Assembly (NCBI RefSeq): GCF_013177695.1
Contig: NZ_WOEY01000090.1
Coordinates: forward strand, 1-64,000
DNA: 64,000 nt
Direction of reading: 5' to 3'
From: Paraburkholderia solitsugae
Lineage (GTDB): Bacteria; Pseudomonadota; Gammaproteobacteria; Burkholderiales; Burkholderiaceae
Position numbers and translations under genes: made by a program
Shown: piece by piece, positions 41,701-49,103 of the stretch
Layout of the letters: each line of letters begins with the position of its first letter
Numbering within the stretch: position 1 is the first letter of the stretch
The notes under the pieces: generated by a model
Seen by the model: only the letters and a program-made list of their open reading frames with translations
What the model was told of the DNA's origin: nothing
The model's database searches: none

Positions 41701-42189
41701 AACGCGCTGGAACCCTGGCACGTGATGGGCGAGGAGGGCTCGCCGGGCGGCACGGTGCGTTACGTGGATTCGTCGGTGGAAAGGCTCGAAGTGCACGCGC
41801 TTGGTTTGAACGACAACCGTCATGTGCTGACCGTCAACGGGGTGCCGGTTCCGCTTCAGCCGACCGGCCGCGTCAGCGAATATGTGGCCGGCGTGCGCTT
41901 TCGCGCGTGGTCGCAACCGTCGGCGCTGCACCCGACCATCGGCGTGGATGCGCCGCTCACCTTCGATCTGGTCGATACGTGGACTGGCCGCTCGGTGGGC
42001 GGATGCCAGTATCATGTCGCTCATCCGGGCGGGCGCAACTATGAGACCTTCCCGGTCAACGCCTATGAGGCGGAAAGCCGGCGGCGCGCGCGCTTCTTCT
42101 CGTCCGGGCATACGCCGGGGCCGCTCACGGTCGAGAGGCCGCCGCGCAGCCTGGAGTTTCCGTTCACGCTGGACCTGCGGTACTGGTAA
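38707..42189 (+). CDS. Transglutaminase - DUF2126 (putative amidoligase) fusion
   Basis: The protein has 1160 aa from the GTG at 38707 with a CAGGAG ribosome-binding site. Residues 1-80 are a bacterial transglutaminase-like N-terminal domain. The transglutaminase core has Cys180 (AAGSCRDSGW), His229 (DLHAWCEVY) and Asp245 (WIGLDPTSG). From about 320 to the end is DUF2126 (LTMGGEPTFVSVRDRDA, GKWYPGEQLPRWAMSLYWR, GGGNHFVLGGATPADSPFLRR, RFRAEFCIDKLYSP-like segments), which has been proposed to be an amidoligase. It heads a three-gene operon with an ATP-grasp/alpha-E protein and another transglutaminase. It likely makes or remodels isopeptide or amide bonds. No signal peptide is seen, so it is probably cytoplasmic. 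Confidence 0.88.
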   Translation: MSIRVALNHVTHYRYDRLVALSPQVVRLRPAPHCRTPILSYSMRVEPAEHFINWQQDAFANYQARLVFPEKTREFKVTVDLVAEMAVYNPFDFFLEPSAEKFPFEYAPGLALELAPYRVKRPMTPRFAEFVASIDRTPMITADFLVALNQRLQREIRYLIRMEPGVQTPEETLVSAAGSCRDSGWLLVETLRQLGLAARFVSGYLLQLAPDVKSIDGPSGTEVDFTDLHAWCEVYLPGAGWIGLDPTSGLLAGEGHIPVACTPEPGSAAPISGAVDESEVEFEHTMSIERVLETPRVTRPFSEAVWGDVLKMGEQVDQRLTEMDVRLTMGGEPTFVSVRDRDAAEWNTDALGPTKRGYAVALMDKLRSRYGANGFLHIGQGKWYPGEQLPRWAMSLYWRADGEPCWQDPTLFADEREPGTYTAADAQRFLSHLTSKLGVDHDCIQPGFEDVWYYLWRERRLPVNVDPLDARLDDELERVRLRRVFDAGLGGATGFVLPLARERDVPHEAPKWVSGRWFFRDDRMFLIPGDSPMGYRLPLDSLPWVSKTDYPYQHAHDPFAPPVPLRPAAQLRMQYDGDGEARRTLSAAEARQAAALSSSAAELLSGMAGSGVLAFAPQPGDEQAPARGQSSKETLRTAICVEARDPKRAAGPKAETEAFGSGRSLLHVFMPPLTELDDYLDLLAAVEATAAELQMKVVLEGYPPPRDARLKVLQVTPDPGVIEVNIHPASSWAQLVDNTEYLYQSAAESYLSSEKFMTDGRHTGTGGGNHFVLGGATPADSPFLRRPDLLASLIAYWHNHPSLSYLFSGLFIGPTSQAPRVDEARNDQVYELEVAFRELQRQIDLLGGRDSANLPAWMIDRSLRNILIDVTGNTHRAEFCIDKLYSPDGPTGRLGLLELRGFEMPPHARMSLVQQLLLRALVARFWHTPYTQRLTRWGTELHDRFLLGTFAKMDFDDVLGELNQAGFAFESSWFAPHFEFRFPLVGATTVNGVSLTIRNALEPWHVMGEEGSPGGTVRYVDSSVERLEVHALGLNDNRHVLTVNGVPVPLQPTGRVSEYVAGVRFRAWSQPSALHPTIGVDAPLTFDLVDTWTGRSVGGCQYHVAHPGGRNYETFPVNAYEAESRRRARFFSSGHTPGPLTVERPPRSLEFPFTLDLRYW

Positions 42190-42244
42190 CCTGGTAACCT
42201 GGTAGACTGAAAAGCGGCAACATACTTTTAAGAACGACACGACC

Positions 42245-44917
42245 TTGGCCTTTCAATCGACTTTTCCTTTCGAAACGTCCGCCGCCCGCGCGGACGCTTC
42301 GTCCTTATTGCGGCTGTTGCCGGCCTACGAGGGACATTGGGACGAGTTACGCGATGCCTCAGGCGCGTTGCGCGCACCGTGGCGGCAGTTCTTCGAGCGG
42401 CTCGGCGAAGACGGCATCGCGCGATTGGAGGATCACTACGCGTCGATCGCGCAGCAGATCCGCGACAACGACATCAGCTACAACGTCTACGCGGACAACG
42501 GCGAGCCGCGGCCGTGGGCGCTCGACCTGCTGCCGTTCCTGATCAGCGAGGCCGAGTGGGCGCATATCGAGCGTGGCGTGACGCAGCGCGCGCACCTGCT
42601 CAATGCGATCGTCGCCGATATTTATGGGCCGCAGACCTTGCTCGAACGTGGGCAGTTGCCGCCTGCGCTGGTGTTCGGGCATCCGGGTTATCTGCGCTCC
42701 GTGAAGGGCTTCACGCCGCCTGGCGGGCAATATCTGCAGGTGGTCGCCGTCGATCTGGCGCGTACGCCCGGCGGTAACTGGACCGTGATGGCGCATCGCA
42801 CCGAGGCGCCATCCGGCCTCGGTTATGCGCTGGAAAATCGCCTGATCGTGTCGACGCTGTTCGCCGATCCGTTCCGCACGATGCGCGTGAGCCGCCTCGC
42901 GCCGACTTATTCGCAGCTGATCGCGACACTCGTGCAGGCCGCACAGTGCACGATGGAGCCCGACAGTTCGAGGGCCGATCGTTCGCCGCATATCGCGCTG
43001 CTCACACCCGGGCCGTTTAGCGAGACTTACTTCGAGCACGTGTTTCTGGCGCGCTATCTCGGCGTCACGCTGGTCGAAGGCAAGGACCTGACGGTACGCG
43101 ACGACATGCTGTATCTGAAGACGCTCGGTGGCCTCGAACGTGTGCACGTCGTGCTGCGCCGTCTGGACGATGCGTTCTGCGATCCGGTCGAACTGCGCGC
43201 GGATTCGAGCATCGGCGTGCCGGGCCTGTTGCAGGTGATGCGAGCGGGCAACGTGATCGTGTCGAACGTGCCGGGTTCGGGTTTTGTCGAATCGCCGGCC
43301 TTGCATGGTTTTTTGCCGGGCATCGCCGAAGTGTTGCTCGACGAAGACCTCGTGCTGCCGAGCGTGGCGACGTGGTGGTGCGGCGAAAAGGCGGCGCGCG
43401 AGCATGCGTTCGCGCGTCAGGACGAAGCGTTCATCGTGCCGACATGGCCGGTCGCGCCACGCGATGCGCCGCCCGGGATCGAGCAGGGCAGACAGCGGCT
43501 GTCGACATGGCGCGAACGGATCGAAGCGATGCCCGACACCTATACGATCCAGCAACCGCTGCGCTTTTCCTGCACGCCACGTTATGAGGATGGCACCATC
43601 GGCCGCCGTCCGTCGGTGCTGCGCGTCTATGCGATCGCCGACTTCAACGGCGGCTGGCATGTGATGCCCGGCGGCTTCACGCGTATGGCCGCCGAGCGTC
43701 AGACGACGGTGTCGATGCAATATGGCGGCAGCAGCGTCGATACGTGGGTGCTGTCGAGTCAGCCGACCTCGACCTTCACGCTGCTGCCTTCGCCGATGCA
43801 ACCCGCCGACCTTGCGCGCAAGCATCGCACCGTGTCGAGCCGCGCGGCGGAAAATCTGTTCTGGGCCGGACGTTATGGCGAACGCGCCGAAAACAATGTG
43901 CGGCTGTTGCGCCTGATTCTCGGCTCGCTGGAAGGCAACGACGCCGACGCGATGTTCCCCACGCTGGTCGAGCTCGCCTTGCATTGCGGCCTTGTGCAGT
44001 CCGGCGATATGTCCTCGCCGTATTCGCCGCAGGCATTCGAGCGCGCGCTGGTCGCGAATCTGATCGAGAGCACGGGCGCTGCGAGCATCGGCCAGAACCT
44101 CAACTACCAGGCGCGTTCGAACGGTGAAGTGCGGGGGCGTTTGTCGAACGATCATTGGCGCACGATTCTCGCGGCGCGCAACGACTTTCGCGATGCATTG
44201 CAGACTTTGATGCCGGCCGCGGGTTTCAACGGCAATGGGACTGGCAATGGTAATGGCGGTGGTTCATCGCAGGGCGGCGCGAATGGCAACGGCCGCGCTG
44301 AGCGCAGCGAACGCTACGATCGTTATGACCGCGTGACGCTGATGAATGCACTCGAACGCCTGTCGGTGCAATTGTCGGCGATTAGCGGCGCGCAAGGCGA
44401 CCGCATGACACGCGACGAAGCGTGGCGTCTGCTCTTCGTCGGACGGCACATCGAGCGGGTATCGGCGATGACGTCGTTCCTGCGCGTGGTCGCCGATAAA
44501 GGCCAGCTCGTGACACCGGCCGGGTTCGATCTGCTGTTGCAATTGTTCGACAGCACGCTGACCTATCGCTCGCTGTATCCGGGCCGTTTCGAAGTGCCGG
44601 CTTTGCTCGACCTGCTGGTGATCGAGCCCACCAATCCGCGCGGCATCTACGGCGTCTATGAACGCCTGCGCAAAAAGCTCGACGAGATCGCCGTGGCGGC
44701 GGGCTGCATGCGGCATCGGCCATTTGCGGAATTGATGCCGCCTGCCGCTTCGTTGCCGACGCTCGAATCGCTGTGCGCAATCGACGAAGATGATTCATAC
44801 GCCGAGCTGATTGCAGTGTGCGATCAGATTGGCGGCTATGTCGGCGCGGCGGCGCATGAGATCAGCGCGCGCTATTTCAGTCATGCCAGTACGGTCGCAT
44901 CAAGGGTGTGGTCATGA
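42245..44917 (+). CDS. Circularly permuted ATP-grasp type 2 / alpha-E fusion protein
   Basis: The protein has 890 aa from a TTG start at 42245; its ribosome-binding site is weak, so the start is uncertain. Residues about 75-480 match permuted ATP-grasp proteins (NVYADNGEPRPWALDLLPFL, NRLIVSTLFAD, HIALLTPGPFSETYFEHVFL, VTLVEGKDLTVRDDMLYLKT). An alpha-E domain runs from about 535 to the end (SSRAAENLFWAGRYGERAEN, WRLLFVGRHIERVSAMTSFL). A Gly/Asn/Ser linker interrupts alpha-E near 660. ATP-grasp enzymes ligate carboxylates to amines, and alpha-E is its constant partner of unknown role. It is co-transcribed with both transglutaminases. Confidence 0.87.
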   Translation: MAFQSTFPFETSAARADASSLLRLLPAYEGHWDELRDASGALRAPWRQFFERLGEDGIARLEDHYASIAQQIRDNDISYNVYADNGEPRPWALDLLPFLISEAEWAHIERGVTQRAHLLNAIVADIYGPQTLLERGQLPPALVFGHPGYLRSVKGFTPPGGQYLQVVAVDLARTPGGNWTVMAHRTEAPSGLGYALENRLIVSTLFADPFRTMRVSRLAPTYSQLIATLVQAAQCTMEPDSSRADRSPHIALLTPGPFSETYFEHVFLARYLGVTLVEGKDLTVRDDMLYLKTLGGLERVHVVLRRLDDAFCDPVELRADSSIGVPGLLQVMRAGNVIVSNVPGSGFVESPALHGFLPGIAEVLLDEDLVLPSVATWWCGEKAAREHAFARQDEAFIVPTWPVAPRDAPPGIEQGRQRLSTWRERIEAMPDTYTIQQPLRFSCTPRYEDGTIGRRPSVLRVYAIADFNGGWHVMPGGFTRMAAERQTTVSMQYGGSSVDTWVLSSQPTSTFTLLPSPMQPADLARKHRTVSSRAAENLFWAGRYGERAENNVRLLRLILGSLEGNDADAMFPTLVELALHCGLVQSGDMSSPYSPQAFERALVANLIESTGAASIGQNLNYQARSNGEVRGRLSNDHWRTILAARNDFRDALQTLMPAAGFNGNGTGNGNGGGSSQGGANGNGRAERSERYDRYDRVTLMNALERLSVQLSAISGAQGDRMTRDEAWRLLFVGRHIERVSAMTSFLRVVADKGQLVTPAGFDLLLQLFDSTLTYRSLYPGRFEVPALLDLLVIEPTNPRGIYGVYERLRKKLDEIAVAAGCMRHRPFAELMPPAASLPTLESLCAIDEDDSYAELIAVCDQIGGYVGAAAHEISARYFSHASTVASRVWS

Positions 44918-45804
44918 AGAACGCGCCGACCGTGTTGTCCGTCTCGCATCGCACGACCTACCACTACTCCACGTACGTGGAGACCGCCCAGCATCTCGCG
45001 ACGATCCGTCCGATTGCCTGTTCGTGGCAGCGGGTGGTCTCGCACAGTGAAAAGATCGAACCGGAGCCGTCGTATCAGACTAGCCGTCTCGATGCATTCG
45101 GTAACGACGTGTTGTACTTCGCCTTGGACGCGCCTCACGAACGCCTGCAACTCGTCAGCGAAACGACGGTGGCGCTGATGCCGCGCTGGACCGACCTCGA
45201 CCCCGACGAGACGCCGGAATGGGAAGAGGTGGCGGACGCGTTGCGCTTTTGGGTCGGTGGCGAGTTCCGGCCCGAGGTGGAGTTCTGCTTTGCGTCGCCG
45301 AACATCGTGCCGCGGCCGTCGTTGCGCGCTTACGCACTGCCGAGCTTCCCTCCCGGCATGCCGATCGTGGCGGGCGCGATTGATCTGATGCACCGGATTC
45401 ACGAAGACTTCGCGTACAAACCTTCGGCGACGATGTTCGACACGCCCGCCGAGCGCGCTTTCGAATTGAAGAGCGGGGTGTGCCAGGACTTCGCGCAGGT
45501 GATGATCGGCTGTTTGCGTTCGCTGGGCTTGCCGGCGCGCTATGTGAGCGGTTATCTGCGTAACGATCCGCCGCCTGGGCAACCGCGCTTGATCGGTGCG
45601 GATGCCTCGCATGCGTGGGTGTCCGTGTATTGCCCGGAGAGTGGCTGGATCGATCTCGACCCCACCAATGACGTGCTCGCCGATATGGACCACGTGACGC
45701 TCGCGATCGGCCGCGATTACAGCGACGTATCCCTGCTGCGCGGGATGATCCTGGGGGGCGGGGCGCATCGGGTGGAGGTGGGTGTGACGGTGCTCGCGCT
45801 TTAA
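44914..45804 (+). CDS. Transglutaminase-like protein (second)
   Basis: The protein has 296 aa from ATG 44914, which overlaps the stop of the ATP-grasp gene by 4 bp. A GTG at 44908 is an alternative. It has a transglutaminase-like N-terminal domain (SHRTTYHYSTYVETAQHLAT). The core catalytic residues are Cys190 (SGVCQDFAQVMIGC), His233 (DASHAWVSVYC) and Asp249 (WIDLDPTND). It is a standalone cysteine enzyme that could hydrolyse or form amide bonds, acting on the product of the neighbouring ligases. There is no signal peptide. It is the last gene of the group. Confidence 0.87.
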   Translation: MKNAPTVLSVSHRTTYHYSTYVETAQHLATIRPIACSWQRVVSHSEKIEPEPSYQTSRLDAFGNDVLYFALDAPHERLQLVSETTVALMPRWTDLDPDETPEWEEVADALRFWVGGEFRPEVEFCFASPNIVPRPSLRAYALPSFPPGMPIVAGAIDLMHRIHEDFAYKPSATMFDTPAERAFELKSGVCQDFAQVMIGCLRSLGLPARYVSGYLRNDPPPGQPRLIGADASHAWVSVYCPESGWIDLDPTNDVLADMDHVTLAIGRDYSDVSLLRGMILGGGAHRVEVGVTVLAL

Positions 45805-46018
45805 GCCGCCGCTTTTACGCTCAGCTTTAACTGCCCGCTTTTACCCCCCGCTTCAAGCCATCACTTCCTGCCGCTCTCACCCTTCAATACGCCACGTTGT
45901 GGTCAGACGATTTCCATCAACGAGCCGCGTATCCGCCGCGGCACGCTCTTTTACCCGCGTTCGGGGAAAACCCTCTCCTCGTATTCCCACTCACCGGGAA
46001 TCCATTTTTTGAAATTCG

Positions 46019-46036
46019 AGAATGTTCTGGCATTCT
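46019..46036. promoter_or_regulatory. Inverted repeat AGAATG-N6-CATTCT upstream of IclR gene
   Basis: A perfect 6-bp inverted repeat lies 33 bp upstream of the chosen IclR start. The region 45990-46050 is A/T-rich compared with the surroundings. IclR regulators commonly bind such sites near their own promoters, so this is a candidate autoregulatory operator. Confidence 0.5.
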
Positions 46037-46068
46037 GATTCCATTATTCATTGTGGGTAGTTTTCATC

Positions 46069-46818
46069 GTGAACGCGGAACAGGGTGTGACAGGGGCTGA
46101 ACGAGTATTGCTGGTGCTGGCGGCGCTCGCCAGTCATGGCAAGGCCATGTCGGTCAAGGATCTGCTCGCTGTCACCGGTCTCGCGCAAAGCACGCTGTAC
46201 CGGCAGATCGCCTTGCTCAAGCGCTGGGGTTTCGTCGCTGAAAACGCGGGCTATTACGCGCCGGGTCCAATCAGCCTGCAACTCGCGCTCGGCTTCGACG
46301 TGAATTCGCTGCTTGTCGAAGCGAGCCGCTCGGAGATGCAGCAACTGGCGCGCGCGTCGCAGGAAAGCATCGGGCTGGTGGTTGCGGTCAAGCATCAGGT
46401 GATGTGCCTGGAAATGGTCGACAGCCAGCACTCGTTGCGTTGCTCGTTCGAAAAAGGCCGTGCCGTGCCGCTGAAAGCCGGCGCTTCGGCGAAATCGTTG
46501 CTGGCGTTCATGGCCGACAAGGCGCGCACCGAAGTACTCGACAGCGTGTTCGACAACGACCCCGCCGGCCGTGCCGCGATCGAAGCCGAACTCGAACAGA
46601 TTCGCGCTCAGGGCTACGCCGTTAGCGACAGCGAAGTCGACCCGGGTGTGTGGGGCGTGAGCGCGCCGGTATTTCACCGCAGCGGACGCGGCATCGGCAG
46701 CAGCGCGTCGATCACGTTGATGGCGCCGTCCACGCGCGCCATCGGCCGCGAAAGCCAATTCATAGACGGGACGCTACGCACGGCCCGCGCCATTTCCGAG
46801 CATATGCAAACCGATTGA
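46069..46818 (+). CDS. IclR-family transcriptional regulator
   Basis: The protein has 249 aa if GTG 46069 is the start (a TTG at 46051 is also possible; both lack a clear ribosome-binding site). The N-terminal winged helix reads AERVLLVLAALASHGKAMSV, DLLAVTGLAQSTLYRQIALL. The C-terminal IclR effector domain has FEKGRAVPLKAGASAKSLLA and SDSEVDPGVWGVSAPVF. It lies directly upstream of a polar amino-acid ABC transporter and formimidoylglutamase, so it likely responds to histidine, urocanate or a related ligand and controls that operon. Confidence 0.88.
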   Translation: MNAEQGVTGAERVLLVLAALASHGKAMSVKDLLAVTGLAQSTLYRQIALLKRWGFVAENAGYYAPGPISLQLALGFDVNSLLVEASRSEMQQLARASQESIGLVVAVKHQVMCLEMVDSQHSLRCSFEKGRAVPLKAGASAKSLLAFMADKARTEVLDSVFDNDPAGRAAIEAELEQIRAQGYAVSDSEVDPGVWGVSAPVFHRSGRGIGSSASITLMAPSTRAIGRESQFIDGTLRTARAISEHMQTD

Positions 46819-46891
46819 TCGGGCAAAGCCGCTCGCGGCCGCATTCGATCTGGATACCGAACGAACTGAACGAACCACCAGGAGCCCTCCC

Positions 46892-47647
46892 ATGAAACTG
46901 AATCGACTGTTGTCCCTCGCATGCGTCACGTTTGCGGTGACGTTTGCCGGCTTTTCCGGTGCGGCGTCCGCCCAAACGCCGGACGTGCTGAACGTCGCCA
47001 CCGACGCGACTTTCCCGCCGATGGAATACACCGAAAACGGCGCGCGCGTCGGTTTCGACGTCGACATGATGAATGCGCTCGCGAAAGCCATGGGCAAACG
47101 CGTGCAATGGACCGATATCGACTTCAAAGGGCTGATTCCGGGCTTGATCGCGCATCGTTTCGACGCGGCGATCTCCGGCATCTACATCACTGATGAGCGC
47201 GCGAAAGTGGTCGACTTCACCGACTCGTATTACGCGGGCGGCCTCGTTGCGCTGGTGAAAACCGATTCGCCGATCAAGTCGGTCGCCGACCTGAACGGCA
47301 AGAAAGTGTCGGTCCAGGTGGGCACGAAGTCGGTCAACTTCCTGCGCGACAACTTCCCGCAAATTAACCGCGTCGAAGTCGAGAAGAATCAGGAGATGTT
47401 TGACCTGGTCGGTATCGGCCGTGCCGACGCTGCCGTGACCGGCAAGCCTGCCGCCTATCAGCTCGTGAAGACGCGCGGCGGTTTCCGCGTGCTCGACAAG
47501 CCGCTGACGACCGAAGCCTACGGCATCGCCGTGCGCAAGGACGAACCGCAACTGAAGACGGCATTCAACACGGCACTGGCGAAGATCAAGGCCGACGGCA
47601 CGTATGCGGCAATCGTCAAGAAGTGGTTCGGCGCCACCGCGCAATAA
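46892..47647 (+). CDS. Amino-acid ABC transporter periplasmic binding protein
   Basis: The protein has 251 aa with AGGAG before the ATG. A signal peptide ends at ASA-QTPD. The mature family-3 solute-binding protein has LNVATDATFPPMEYTENGAR and GFDVDMMNALAKAMGKRVQW near the N-terminus, the Arg/Asp ligand motif DAAISGIYITDERAK, and GRADAAVTGKPAAYQLV. It captures a polar amino acid in the periplasm. Linkage to formimidoylglutamase points to histidine or a related imidazole compound, but specificity is not readable by eye. Confidence 0.9.
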   Translation: MKLNRLLSLACVTFAVTFAGFSGAASAQTPDVLNVATDATFPPMEYTENGARVGFDVDMMNALAKAMGKRVQWTDIDFKGLIPGLIAHRFDAAISGIYITDERAKVVDFTDSYYAGGLVALVKTDSPIKSVADLNGKKVSVQVGTKSVNFLRDNFPQINRVEVEKNQEMFDLVGIGRADAAVTGKPAAYQLVKTRGGFRVLDKPLTTEAYGIAVRKDEPQLKTAFNTALAKIKADGTYAAIVKKWFGATAQ

Positions 47648-47664
47648 CCGGCTGAGCAAACATA

Positions 47665-48333
47665 ATGGACCTCGATTTTTCGCCGGTGATTGCCGGCTGG
47701 CCGGACATCATGCATGGCGCGCTGGTGACGGTCGAAGTGACCGCCGCCGCGCTCGCGCTGAGCTGCGTGCTGGGTCTGTTGATCGGTATCGGCCGGCTCA
47801 CGCCGCAGCGGCGCATCATGTACGGCTTGTGTACCGCGTACCTCACGTTCTTTCGCGGCACGCCGTTGCTCGTGCAACTTTTCCTGCTGTTCTTCGGCTT
47901 GCCGCAATTCGGCATTCTGTTGCCGGCTTTCGTGTGCGGGATGCTAGGGCTTGGTTTGTATTCGGCGGCCTATGTATCGGAGATCGTGCGCGGTGCGATT
48001 CAGTCGGTGGATCGCGGGCAGATGGAAGCGGCGCGTTCGATCGGCATGTCGTCGGGCCAGGCGATGCGCGCGATCATTCTGCCGCAGGCGATTGTGCGGA
48101 TGATCCCGCCGCTTGGCAACGAGTTCATCGCGTTGATCAAGAACTCGGCGTTGGTATCGCTGCTCACGATCGACGATCTGATGCACGAAGGCCAGAAGAT
48201 CATCAGTGTGTCGTACCGTTCGCTCGAAGTGTATCTGGCGATCGCGCTGGTGTATCTGGTGTTGACGCAGGTGACCAATTACGCACTGCATCGTGTGGAG
48301 CGCCGCTTGCGTGCAGGAGGGATGGTGCAATGA
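47665..48333 (+). CDS. Amino-acid ABC transporter permease
   Basis: The protein has 222 aa with five hydrophobic segments. The HisM/GlnP features are a TLxFFRGTPLLVQLF-type motif and the EAA loop EAARSIGMSSGQAMRAIILPQA. It forms the inner-membrane channel of the polar amino-acid transporter, presumably as a homodimer because only one permease gene is present. It lies 17 bp downstream of the binding-protein gene, and its stop overlaps the ATPase start by 4 bp. Confidence 0.92.
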   Translation: MDLDFSPVIAGWPDIMHGALVTVEVTAAALALSCVLGLLIGIGRLTPQRRIMYGLCTAYLTFFRGTPLLVQLFLLFFGLPQFGILLPAFVCGMLGLGLYSAAYVSEIVRGAIQSVDRGQMEAARSIGMSSGQAMRAIILPQAIVRMIPPLGNEFIALIKNSALVSLLTIDDLMHEGQKIISVSYRSLEVYLAIALVYLVLTQVTNYALHRVERRLRAGGMVQ

Positions 48334-49103
48334 ACACCGTAAAAGTAGATGAACCTATTGTCAGCATTCGCGGACTGACCAAATCGTTCGGCTCGCATAC
48401 GGTGCTGAACGGCATCGATTTCGACATCCAGCCGCAGCAGGTGGTGGTCGTCATCGGGCCGAGCGGCTCGGGCAAAAGTACTTTCCTGCGTTGCTGCAAC
48501 GGGCTTGAAGAGGCTGAAGGCGGCACGATCGATATCTGCGGGCACCGGCTGGTGGATCACGGGGCGATGCTCAAGGAGCGCTCGCTGAATGCGCTGCGCA
48601 CCGAAGTGGGCATGGTGTTTCAGTCGTTCAATCTGTTTCCGCATCTGTCGGTGCTGCATAACATCACGGTCGGTCCGCGGATGTTGCGTGGCGCCAGCAA
48701 GGCCGAAGCCGAAGCGACTGCAACCGCGTTGCTGGAAAAAGTGGGCCTCGCCCACAAGGCGCACGTGATGCCGGCGAGTTTGTCGGGCGGTCAGAAGCAG
48801 CGTGTTGCCATTGCTCGCGCGTTGGCGATGCAGCCGCGCGTGATGTTGTTCGACGAGCCGACTTCCGCGCTCGATCCCGAGCTGGTTGGCGAAGTGCTGC
48901 AAGTGATGAAGCTGCTAGCGAGCGAGGGCATGACGATGGTCGTCGTCACGCACGAAATGGGTTTCGCGAAAGAAGTCGCTGACGTGGTGGTGGTGATGGA
49001 CGGCGGCGTGATCGTCGAAGCGGGACCCCCTGCTGAGATTTTCTCGGCGCCGTCGCAGCCGCGCACGCGCGCTTTCCTTCAGGCGGTGTTGTCGCGCGCA
49101 TGA
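48330..49103 (+). CDS. Amino-acid ABC transporter ATPase
   Basis: The protein has 257 aa. The longer frame beginning at 47604 is an artefact of the overlapping permease. Walker A is GPSGSGKST, the Q-loop is GMVFQSFNLFPHL, the signature is LSGGQKQRVAIARAL, Walker B is VMLFDEPTSALDPE and the switch His is VVTHEMGF. This is a GlnQ/HisP-type ATPase powering the transporter. The ATG overlaps the permease stop, and its own stop overlaps the start of the amidohydrolase gene (ATGA), so all are co-translated. Confidence 0.93.
   Translation: MNTVKVDEPIVSIRGLTKSFGSHTVLNGIDFDIQPQQVVVVIGPSGSGKSTFLRCCNGLEEAEGGTIDICGHRLVDHGAMLKERSLNALRTEVGMVFQSFNLFPHLSVLHNITVGPRMLRGASKAEAEATATALLEKVGLAHKAHVMPASLSGGQKQRVAIARALAMQPRVMLFDEPTSALDPELVGEVLQVMKLLASEGMTMVVVTHEMGFAKEVADVVVVMDGGVIVEAGPPAEIFSAPSQPRTRAFLQAVLSRA

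Noticed and set aside
40501..42240. 579-codon minus-strand frame opposite the DUF2126 gene
   Set aside because: His/Arg-rich composition and no recognisable motif; the opposite strand has an intact multi-domain protein.
42359..44155. 598-codon minus-strand frame opposite the ATP-grasp gene
   Set aside because: Antisense shadow with Arg/His/Gln-rich sequence; the plus strand encodes a clear family member.
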